Positions 52,058-59,189 of a DNA stretch of 64,000 bases are shown one piece after another. The translations under genes and the position numbers were made by a program. Source of the stretch: Sphingobacterium sp. CZ-2 (GTDB lineage: Bacteria; Bacteroidota; Bacteroidia; Sphingobacteriales; Sphingobacteriaceae); assembly GCF_004526235.1 (NCBI RefSeq), contig NZ_CP038159.1, positions 1,488,001-1,552,000 on the forward strand, in the 5' to 3' direction. How positions within the stretch are numbered: position 1 is the first letter of the stretch; the number at the start of each line of letters is the position of its first letter. The notes below the pieces were generated by a model. The model worked only from the letters and a program-made list of their open reading frames with translations, was not told the DNA's origin and did no database searches.

Positions 52058-52657
52058 ATGGATGGATTAAGGACCATGACAAAACCATTGATATGTATCG
52101 TATTGGTATTGTTCCTCTGGAATGAGACAGGCTTGAAGAGAAAATTCCATCGATTGATAGCTGCCGGATTGGTCTTTGGCCTGGCCGGCGATGTCTTTCT
52201 CATGATGAACAACATGTTTATCTTTGGTTTAGGGTCTTTTCTGATAGGCCATATCCTTTATGCTTGGGCTTTTCTTACACAAACGTCCAGCCTAAGTCTG
52301 ACCAAACATAAAGGTTATATCTTCATTGCCTGTCTGCTCATCAGTTATTCCTATTACCTGTACAGCGTTCTGAAACCCAGTTTAGGTGTATTGGAAATAC
52401 CAGTCATTGCCTATATCCTTGTGATAGCTGCCATGGCTTTGTTCGCTTTTACCCGAAAACAGCAGACCAATTTGGCCAGTTTTTTATTCATCTTTATCGG
52501 CTCTCTCTTATTTATAGCCTCTGATTCCATTTTAGCCATCAATAAATTTGTGGCTTATGTTCCCGATTCCGGCATCATGATCATGAGCAGCTATATGCTA
52601 GCTCAATACGGCATTACTACTGGTGCTGTTATGGACAGAAGCAACCGCTCTTCCTGA
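52058..52657 (+). CDS. YhhN-family membrane protein (lysoplasmalogenase-like)
   Basis: The ATG at 52058 is the first canonical start and gives 199 residues with seven hydrophobic helices and the YhhN motifs GLVFGLAGDVFLM and IGSLLFIASDSILAINKF. The same frame stays open upstream and encodes a convincing first helix (FIFHIVFAILFICHLVAIQQ) back to the permease stop, so the true start may be a non-ATG codon such as ATT at 51986. TMEM86/YhhN proteins hydrolyse the vinyl-ether bond of lysoplasmalogen. The 3' 60 bp overlap the end of asnB on the other strand. Confidence 0.82.
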   Translation: MDGLRTMTKPLICIVLVLFLWNETGLKRKFHRLIAAGLVFGLAGDVFLMMNNMFIFGLGSFLIGHILYAWAFLTQTSSLSLTKHKGYIFIACLLISYSYYLYSVLKPSLGVLEIPVIAYILVIAAMALFAFTRKQQTNLASFLFIFIGSLLFIASDSILAINKFVAYVPDSGIMIMSSYMLAQYGITTGAVMDRSNRSS

Positions 52658-54280
52658 TGGATCGTTCATGTTCTGGAAAGAAGCATCCCATAACAAGGCT
52701 TCAGGCGTACTACAGGCCACGGACTTTACCGATGGAACCGATTTGGCTGCCGCGTCCGACGGGAAATGGCTTTCAAATATATTTCTGTACAGATACTCTT
52801 CCTTGTTTTTTGGCGTATTGATCGGAAAGCGTTTGGCTGCGGCCTCAAATTCCGTATCCGTCACTTTCTCCTCCGCTTGCGCTTTCAGTGTATCGATCCA
52901 GGAATAGCCCACTCCATCCGAGAACTGCTCCTTTTGTCTCCAGGCGATGCTTTCCGGAAGGTAATCCTCAAATGCTTTTCTGACAACCCATTTCTCCATG
53001 CGTTCGGAAGTGATCATTTTATCCTGTGGGTTGATGCGCATCGCAATATCCATGAATTCCTTATCCAAAAATGGAACCCTACCTTCCACACCCCATGCTG
53101 CCAATGATTTATTGGCGCGAAGGCAATCGTAGAGGTATAATTTTTTCAGTTTCCTAACCGTTTCCTCATGAAATTCCTGCGCGTTTGGTGCTTTATGGAA
53201 ATATAGGTAACCTCCAAAAAGTTCATCCGACCCTTCGCCTGACAACACCATCTTGATGCCCATAGACTTGATCACCCTGGCCAAAAGGTACATCGGTGTA
53301 GAGGCACGGATAGTGGTCACATCATAGGTTTCCAAATGATAGATCACGTCACGGATGGCATCCAAGCCTTCCTGGATCGTGAAGTTAACTTCATGATGGA
53401 TGGTGCCGATGTGATCTGCTGCCTTTTGCGCAGCAATAAGATCCGGAGATCCTTTCAGACCTACGGCAAAGGAATGCAATTGGGGGTACCAGGCTTCCTC
53501 CTGATCTTCGGATTCAATCCTTTTGGATGCAAATTTTTTGGTGATGGCAGCAATAACCGAGGAATCCAATCCTCCAGATAATAAAACTCCATAAGGAACA
53601 TCCGACATCAATTGCCGATGTACGGCATCTTCCAATCCCTGGCGTAATTTTCCCAGGTCGGTTTCCTTATCTTTTACCGTGCTATATTGCTCCCAATCCC
53701 GTTTGTACCACTGGATAGGTTCCTGTCCTTCCTTGCTGTGCAGGTAATGTCCCGGAGGAAATTGGTCGATCTGCTCGCAGAATCCTTCCAGAGACTTTAA
53801 CTCGGAGGCTACAAATAATTGACCGTATTGATCCTTACCGTAATAAAGTGGAATGATACCCATATGATCTCGGGCAATGAAAAAAGAATCATCACGGGCA
53901 TCGTATAAGGCAAAGGCAAAGATGCCGTTCAAGTCTTCAACGAATGCTGGACCCTTTTCGAGGTAGAGGGCAAGGATGACTTCGGAATCGGATTGGGTTG
54001 TGAAGTTATAATGTGCTAAGGAATTTCGTAGCGCTTGGTGATTGTAGATTTCACCATTTACCGCCAATATTACTTGTCCATCCGGACTGTACAAAGGCTG
54101 GCTTCCCGATTTTGGATCAACGATCGCTAACCGCTCATGCGCTAAAATTGCTTTTTCTGAACTGTAAATTCCTGACCAATCTGGACCACGATGACGAATG
54201 CGTTTCGACATTTCCAATACTTGAGGTCTTAATTCGGACACAGGTTGTATGATTTCAAAAGCTCCTACTATTCCACACAT
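52598..54280 (-). CDS. asnB: Asparagine synthase (glutamine-hydrolysing)
   Basis: The 560-residue protein starts MCGIVGAFE, so Cys2 is the glutaminase nucleophile. It continues with RIRHRGPDWSGIY and NGEIYNHQALR in the amidotransferase domain. The synthetase domain carries the pyrophosphatase loop GVLLSGGLDSSVIAAI and GEGSDELFGGY. It makes asparagine from aspartate, ATP and glutamine. The last 20 codons (DPSGRAVASVHNS and beyond) overlap the convergent YhhN gene. The C-terminal tail after VHN is slightly longer than in E. coli AsnB. Confidence 0.95.
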   Translation of the reverse strand: MCGIVGAFEIIQPVSELRPQVLEMSKRIRHRGPDWSGIYSSEKAILAHERLAIVDPKSGSQPLYSPDGQVILAVNGEIYNHQALRNSLAHYNFTTQSDSEVILALYLEKGPAFVEDLNGIFAFALYDARDDSFFIARDHMGIIPLYYGKDQYGQLFVASELKSLEGFCEQIDQFPPGHYLHSKEGQEPIQWYKRDWEQYSTVKDKETDLGKLRQGLEDAVHRQLMSDVPYGVLLSGGLDSSVIAAITKKFASKRIESEDQEEAWYPQLHSFAVGLKGSPDLIAAQKAADHIGTIHHEVNFTIQEGLDAIRDVIYHLETYDVTTIRASTPMYLLARVIKSMGIKMVLSGEGSDELFGGYLYFHKAPNAQEFHEETVRKLKKLYLYDCLRANKSLAAWGVEGRVPFLDKEFMDIAMRINPQDKMITSERMEKWVVRKAFEDYLPESIAWRQKEQFSDGVGYSWIDTLKAQAEEKVTDTEFEAAAKRFPINTPKNKEEYLYRNIFESHFPSDAAAKSVPSVKSVACSTPEALLWDASFQNMNDPSGRAVASVHNSTSSNAVLS

Positions 54281-54410
54281 AATATTAAAATTTTATTAAT
54301 GTTTTTATTGTTTTATTGATATAATGATACAAATAAAATGATTATAAAATTAATTTCATAATATTTTTTAATTTTTGTTGAATATATTGTAATTAGATTG
54401 TAGATGTTAG

Positions 54411-54431
54411 ATGATAGATGATAGATGATAG
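54411..54431. repeat. Three tandem 7-bp units (ATGATAG)
   Basis: A simple-sequence tract adjoining the first family A half-site at 54436. It is prone to slippage and has no visible function. Confidence 0.85.
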
Positions 54432-54435
54432 ACGC

Positions 54436-54624
54436 GTCATTGCGAGGAGGTACACCTCGTCATTGCGAGGAGGTACGACGAAGCAATCTTTGAACCCTGT
54501 CATCCTGAGCACTACCATTGTCATCCTGAGCGTAGTCGAAGGATCTGTACGGTTACTAACGAATAGATGCTTCGACTACGCTCAACATGACATACGGAAA
54601 GATTGCTTCGTTCCTCGCAATGAC
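54436..54624. repeat. Second nested REP-like array: family B inside family A
   Basis: A lone family A left end (54436) precedes a full outer palindrome from GTCATTGCGAGG at 54459 to CCTCGCAATGAC at 54624. Its loop carries a family B half-site at 54499 and a complete family B palindrome from 54520 to 54591. The architecture repeats that at 42748-42891, although the surrounding sequence is unrelated. Confidence 0.88.
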
Positions 54625-54631
54625 GAGGAAG

Positions 54632-54699
54632 GCGCAATGACGAGGAGGGCGCAATGACGAGGAGGGCGCAATGACGAGGAGGGCGCAATGACACGATTT
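54632..54699. repeat. Four tandem 17-bp units (GCGCAATGACGAGGAGG)
   Basis: Units begin at 54632, 54649, 54666 and 54683; the last is truncated or diverged at its end. They derive from the right end of family A, mirroring the 18-bp tandem array at 11667 but with a different unit length, so the two arose independently. Confidence 0.85.
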
Positions 54700-54730
54700 G
54701 CCTCTTTCTGGAAGTGAGGTGTAAGTGACT

Positions 54731-54776
54731 TGTAAGTGAGTTGTAAGTGCTAAAAGTCACTTACAACTCACTTACA
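54731..54776. repeat. Perfect 19-bp inverted repeat with internal direct repeats
   Basis: TGTAAGTGAGTTGTAAGTG at 54731-54749 is exactly complementary to 54758-54776, around an 8-nt loop. Each arm consists of repeated GTAAGTGA-like words. It is unrelated to families A and B and has no T-tract. It may be another REP type or a protein-binding site. Confidence 0.8.
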
Positions 54777-54822
54777 TATCACTTAAATCCTGCCTACACC
54801 ACGAACCAAGCATTTAAAAAAA

Positions 54823-54850
54823 AGGCCGAATCAACTACTTGATTCGGCCT
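54823..54850 (-). terminator. Terminator for the UbiD-family gene
   Basis: AGGCCGAATCAA and TTGATTCGGCCT form a 12-bp stem with a 4-nt loop. On the minus strand it is followed by eight T residues. Family B half-sites at 54862-54892 and 54904-54915 lie between it and the gene's stop at 54919. Confidence 0.9.
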
Positions 54851-54861
54851 CGTTATATGGC

Positions 54862-54915
54862 GTACAGATCCTTCGACTCCGCTCAGGATGACAATATAAA
54901 TACGCTCAGGATGAC
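54862..54915. repeat. Two family B half-sites
   Basis: GCTCAGGATGAC occurs at 54881-54892, preceded by GATCCTTCGACTCC, and again at 54904-54915. Left arms are missing, so these are decayed or partially duplicated REP ends between the UbiD stop and its terminator. Confidence 0.75.
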
Positions 54916-54918
54916 ATA

Positions 54919-56757
54919 TTAAATAACCCCATGCAATGATCCTCCTTTGGCACCCAACTCATCCACTCTTCTTTCCACTTTTTCATCCTTGATCAAATCT
55001 GGTGCATGATGAGGTTTACTTCTTGCGTCAATAATCACTGGACCCTTACAGCCCCAATGCTTAAATTCCGTAAATGCCCCAACACCATGTATATCATGCG
55101 AAGGATTACTTCTTGTAAAAGTAACCCAAACAAAATTATTCTCATTGTCTGCCACAAACCCCGCATCATCAGCCAATACAATACACTGAATCCCATTCCA
55201 ATTCTTATCTTTGACTGCCTCCGCCCATGCTGCAATCGCCTTATTCTCCTCCTCATAGGTACTAAATCCTTTCCCATCTACCACAATAATTCCTGGCAAA
55301 GCTAATTTCGCATGGTTAAACGGCCTTGGTAGATCCAGATCTACCGGCAGTTCCGTAGCCAGCTCTCTTTTCTTATCGCCCACAGCAGCAAAAACAACTT
55401 TAGATCCCGTATTCAATCCATCACCGGTATAGTCTAATGTATCGATTGTGGTATTGGTCTGGAAATGTAGGTCCCTGCTCAGGTCGATCCGTTCAAAAAT
55501 ATGGCTAAAGAAATCCTTGATATGATGGATATCCAATCCTGGATTATCCTCCTTTGCAGAAATGAATAGGAATTTCGCCAAGCTCAACTGGTTGGTTCCC
55601 AAGATTAGGTTCGAAATAGTCAATAGCTCCTGTGGTCTTTCCACCTTTTGATAAGGGGTGTACCTTTCGCTTCCGATGGCAAACAACAAGGGATGAACTC
55701 CAGCCGGATCCACCGCATGGACGGCATGTAAGCCCGGAATCTGTTGTGGAATCGCATTCCCCGTGATCTCATGGATCAATGCACCAAAACTGGTATCCTC
55801 CTGTGGGGGTCTTCCAACTACTGTAAAAGACCAGATTGGATCCTTCCGATGGTACACTTTATGCACTTTCATCAAAGGGAAAGGATGTACCAAGGAATAA
55901 TAGCCGATATGGTCGCCAAATGGCCCTTCCGGTTTGTTCTCATTGGGATATACGGTACCTGTGATCACAAAATCAGCATCCGCTGAAATACAGAAACCCT
56001 CTTCATCATAAAAATAACGGAAGCGTCTGTTTCCCAATGTACCGGCAAATATCATTTCCGAAAGACCTTCCGGTAGTGGCATCACGGCAGACAAGGGATG
56101 TGAAGGCGGACCTCCAACAAAAATACTGACTTTTAAAGGTTTACCCAATTGATTGGCCTTGGTCTGATGTACACCAATGCCTCGGTGAAGTTGGTAATGA
56201 AGACCGATTTCCTGGTCTTGAATATAATCATTGCCTGCCAATTGAATCCTGTACATGCCCAGATTGGCATTCATGATTCCCGGCTTACTGATATCTTCGG
56301 TATAAACCTGTGGCATGGTCACGAATGGACCTCCATCCATAGGCCAGTTGACGATCTGGGGAAGTTCGGATATCTGGGTCTGTCCATAAAGGATTGGAGC
56401 CCCTGACTTCTTTTTCCAAGGCAATGCCCCCAGCGCCACCATAGATGAGCCTACATATTGGAACGGCTTCTTGAGCACCGACATCGGATTCATTTTTACA
56501 TCCACTAGTTTTTTCACATGATCCAGGGAATCCCTGAACATGAACCTGGAACGATCCAACGTACCGAAAAGATTGGAAACCGCTGGAAATTTGGAACCTT
56601 TGACCCGTTCAAAGAATAAAGCCGGCCCTTGCGCATCATATACACGCATATGGATTGCCGCCATTTCAAGATAAGGATCAACCTCCTCTTTGATTCGAAT
56701 CAAATGTCCATGCTGCTCCAGATCCTGAACACAATCACGTAAACTTTTATATCCCAT
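54919..56757 (-). CDS. UbiD-family decarboxylase
   Basis: The 612-residue protein is a UbiD-type prenylated-FMN decarboxylase, with motifs LHYQLHRGIGVHQTKA, NKPEGPFGDHIGYYS (active-site Glu-rich region) and PHHAPDLIKDEKVERRVDELG near the C-terminus. In Bacteroidota this long form is usually annotated as a menaquinone-pathway decarboxylase; the exact aromatic acid substrate is an inference. It needs a UbiX partner, which is not in the window. A TACATTTG element lies about 20 nt upstream on the minus strand. Confidence 0.88.
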   Translation of the reverse strand: MGYKSLRDCVQDLEQHGHLIRIKEEVDPYLEMAAIHMRVYDAQGPALFFERVKGSKFPAVSNLFGTLDRSRFMFRDSLDHVKKLVDVKMNPMSVLKKPFQYVGSSMVALGALPWKKKSGAPILYGQTQISELPQIVNWPMDGGPFVTMPQVYTEDISKPGIMNANLGMYRIQLAGNDYIQDQEIGLHYQLHRGIGVHQTKANQLGKPLKVSIFVGGPPSHPLSAVMPLPEGLSEMIFAGTLGNRRFRYFYDEEGFCISADADFVITGTVYPNENKPEGPFGDHIGYYSLVHPFPLMKVHKVYHRKDPIWSFTVVGRPPQEDTSFGALIHEITGNAIPQQIPGLHAVHAVDPAGVHPLLFAIGSERYTPYQKVERPQELLTISNLILGTNQLSLAKFLFISAKEDNPGLDIHHIKDFFSHIFERIDLSRDLHFQTNTTIDTLDYTGDGLNTGSKVVFAAVGDKKRELATELPVDLDLPRPFNHAKLALPGIIVVDGKGFSTYEEENKAIAAWAEAVKDKNWNGIQCIVLADDAGFVADNENNFVWVTFTRSNPSHDIHGVGAFTEFKHWGCKGPVIIDARSKPHHAPDLIKDEKVERRVDELGAKGGSLHGVI

Positions 56758-56775
56758 AGTAATAGCAAATAGCTA

Positions 56776-56783
56776 CAAATGTA
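56776..56783 (-). promoter_or_regulatory. Candidate -7 element for the UbiD-family gene
   Basis: The minus-strand sequence TACATTTG matches TAnnTTTG and would give a leader of about 12-15 nt before the ATG at 56757. Confidence 0.45.
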
Positions 56784-56814
56784 ATGGAAAGAAGGCAATA
56801 ATTAAAGTTTAAGG

Positions 56815-57687
56815 CTATTGGTCAAATTGGATCACTTCGTCCAAAGGAGTAAAGGAGAACAACATGATATTCTTCCAAGTACTGTTATCTATAGGATATT
56901 CCATAGACATCAACCTTTTGAATTCGATCAAGTCCTCTTTATTGATCCTATATAATCTTTTGAACCACATGTTCATCAAAATACCTGGTACTTTAACACT
57001 CTGCACCTTACTATTCGGGTATAGCGTTTTTTTGTAAAGCCTGAACATTTCCTGGATGGTCACCGTTTTGGCACCACCTATTTCTATGATCTCATTCTTG
57101 AAATTCTTTTCCCAGTCTACATTATAGATCCAACGAATAAGGTCTAAAGCCGAAATGGGATTGAATTTTATTTTAGCAAAATCCGTATCGTAGGCCAAGT
57201 ACTTCGAATTGATCAATTTGTGCATGTACTTATCGAGTACACTTCCTTTCCCGATCGCTAAATTTTTCAATACGATGGTATAGGTTAGGCCAGAATGTTC
57301 CAAAACCTGCTTTATAAATTTTATATAGGGTTTATCCATTAAACGGGCGATGTAAACAATACGCTTACAACCATTTCGTTCGGCCAATTGAACAAAATTA
57401 TTCAAGGTAATCAGTTCCATGTTCAAGTTGACATGTTCTGACAGGGTGGGAACATGGGTAATATAGATTCCCAATTGGATTCCACCTACTACTTTGTAAT
57501 CTTCATATTCCTGACCTTTTCTCAACAGGTCTACCATATCTAAACTCGCCGTTGGCTCTTCAATCTGCTTCGCTCTATAGAGATCGACATCACGTGCAAT
57601 CCCATGGACATGATACTCATCTGCATTTAGGTTGCTCATGGCCCTTTTGCCTAAATATGAATTGAGTCCGGATAAAAGTATCTCCAT
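56815..57687 (-). CDS. Atypical NAD(P)-binding SDR/NmrA-like protein
   Basis: The 290-residue protein begins with a Rossmann-like strand and loop (MEILLSGLNSYLGKRAM), in which the GxxGxxG motif is changed to GxNxxLG. The RIVYIARL strand and the following YIKFIKQVLEHSGLTYTIV segment match NmrA-type short-chain dehydrogenases, with a YxKFxK in place of the YxxxK catalytic pair. The C-terminal half is diverged. It may bind NAD(P) without catalysis. It is a single gene 58 nt upstream of the UbiD gene on the same strand, and its role is unknown. Confidence 0.7.
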   Translation of the reverse strand: MEILLSGLNSYLGKRAMSNLNADEYHVHGIARDVDLYRAKQIEEPTASLDMVDLLRKGQEYEDYKVVGGIQLGIYITHVPTLSEHVNLNMELITLNNFVQLAERNGCKRIVYIARLMDKPYIKFIKQVLEHSGLTYTIVLKNLAIGKGSVLDKYMHKLINSKYLAYDTDFAKIKFNPISALDLIRWIYNVDWEKNFKNEIIEIGGAKTVTIQEMFRLYKKTLYPNSKVQSVKVPGILMNMWFKRLYRINKEDLIEFKRLMSMEYPIDNSTWKNIMLFSFTPLDEVIQFDQ

Positions 57688-57853
57688 CAGTCCTCCTATT
57701 TTTTAGTAAACAACTTTACCATATGAAACAGATTATTTTTATGAAAGTTTAATCATTTTTAAAATTTAACAATATTAAACATTTAGTAAAATACATATTG
57801 TCTATATCGTGTAAAAATTGGGGTTAAAAGCACTATAAACCTATCTAAAAGGC

Positions 57854-57861
57854 TATATTTG
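57854..57861 (+). promoter_or_regulatory. Candidate -7 element for the photolyase-like gene
   Basis: TATATTTG matches TAnnTTTG and lies 29 nt before the ATG at 57891. Confidence 0.5.
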
Positions 57862-57890
57862 TTAGCATCGCATATTGGGAAAAAAACAAC

Positions 57891-59114
57891 ATGAGTAAAA
57901 AAGTAGTTCTTGTTTGGTTCAGAAATGATTTAAGATTACACGATAATGAAGTGTTAACGGAAGCACTTCATAAATTCGACCTCGTTATTCCCGTCTTTTG
58001 TTTTGATCCGCGATACTACAACAAGAACAAATTTGACCAGTATAATACCGGTTTAAATAGGGCTCTTTTCCAACGTGAAACCGTTTCCCATCTCAAAGAT
58101 AAATTACAGGCTTTACAGAGTGATCTGATGACCTTCGTGGGTTATCCAGAAGAGATTATCCCCAAGTTATGTGCTAAATATGAGGTTTCGGAGGTGTACC
58201 ATCACCGTGAAGTAGCCACTCGGGAAACACAGATCTCCGAAATGGTGGAAGCAGCGTTATGGGAACAAAAAATAAACCTGAGGCACTTTATTGGCCACAC
58301 GCTATACCATAAGGAAGATCTACCCTTCCCTATCAAAGATATACCTGATAAATTTAATATTTTCAGAAAAAAAATAGAACGGGAAAGCAGTGTTCGCAAG
58401 CCATTTGACGAACCTAGAGCCATCCCGTCGCCGACTCACCTAGAGGCTACCAAGTTACCTTCTTTAGAAGAACTGGGCTACAGCACAACTGTTGAAGGGA
58501 TCGACCAGCTGATTCCGGCAGGCGAAACCCACGCCATGGAAAAACTCCAGCAGCTGTTGGATCCAACTTTTCAATCCTTAGCGAATTACACCGAAATTTC
58601 ACCTTATATAGCCGTTGGTGCCCTGTCGCCGATCTACATTTACGATCAGATGCGCAACTCCAACCTCATCCAGAACAAACGCCGGTACGACCGTTTGATG
58701 ACGACCCTTTTATGGCGGGATTATTTCCGCTTCATGTTGAAGAAATATCCAAATGTATTCTTCAAATTGAAAGGCAGTCAATCGGAAAAACCGAGTCCCT
58801 TTTTAGATGAGAACAAACTGGAACAATGGAAATCGGGAACCACAGGTGACCAAGCGGTGGATGAAGGAATTGCAAAACTGAAGGAAGAAGGAAATATAAC
58901 CTACGCAGTGAGAAGAATGTTAGCGAGGTATTTTACGCAAAACGTTTCTTCGAATTGGTTGATAGGTGCCGCATTTTTTGAGGAATACCTATTGGACTAT
59001 GCGCCAGCTACCACGTATGGGTTCTGGTCGCATATGGCTTCCGTAGGAACTAGTGCCAAGGAAAATGTTTCCCAGGACTGGACCGAGTTTCGGAAAAAAG
59101 TTGTAAATTATTAA
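57891..59114 (+). CDS. Divergent DASH-type cryptochrome/photolyase
   Basis: The 407-residue protein has an N-terminal alpha/beta photolyase domain (VVLVWFRNDLRLHDNEVLTEAL) and a FAD-binding domain with LANYTEISPYIAVGALSP, LMTTLLWRDYFRFMLKKYP and ITYAVRRMLARYF. The DASH-type LLWRDYFRF supports that subfamily. The expected NYGNW motif reads TTYGFW: the Asn next to FAD N5 (Asn378 of E. coli photolyase) aligns with Thr375, while the proximal Trp (Trp379) is kept. The DASH C-terminal region after the VGTDAR-type motif is missing. It may be a photoreceptor or an altered repair enzyme. Confidence 0.85.
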   Translation: MSKKVVLVWFRNDLRLHDNEVLTEALHKFDLVIPVFCFDPRYYNKNKFDQYNTGLNRALFQRETVSHLKDKLQALQSDLMTFVGYPEEIIPKLCAKYEVSEVYHHREVATRETQISEMVEAALWEQKINLRHFIGHTLYHKEDLPFPIKDIPDKFNIFRKKIERESSVRKPFDEPRAIPSPTHLEATKLPSLEELGYSTTVEGIDQLIPAGETHAMEKLQQLLDPTFQSLANYTEISPYIAVGALSPIYIYDQMRNSNLIQNKRRYDRLMTTLLWRDYFRFMLKKYPNVFFKLKGSQSEKPSPFLDENKLEQWKSGTTGDQAVDEGIAKLKEEGNITYAVRRMLARYFTQNVSSNWLIGAAFFEEYLLDYAPATTYGFWSHMASVGTSAKENVSQDWTEFRKKVVNY

Positions 59115-59118
59115 AACT

Positions 59119-59134
59119 AGCCTAATATTAGGCT
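59119..59134. repeat. Perfect 16-bp palindrome between cry and sucA
   Basis: AGCCTAATATTAGGCT is a perfect palindrome 5 nt after the photolyase stop and about 22 nt upstream of the sucA -7 element. There is no T-tract, so an operator is as likely as a terminator. Confidence 0.5.
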
Positions 59135-59155
59135 GTAAACTTATATTATTATTGC

Positions 59156-59163
59156 TAAATTTG
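59156..59163 (+). promoter_or_regulatory. Candidate -7 element for sucAB
   Basis: TAAATTTG matches TAnnTTTG and would give a leader of about 22 nt before the sucA ATG at 59190. Confidence 0.5.
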
Positions 59164-59189
59164 GCAAAATTTTATCTTACGTATCCAGC

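Noticed and set aside
54436..54699. Integron or attC-like array
   Set aside because: The repeats are REP-type palindromes and slippage arrays without cassettes or an integrase gene.
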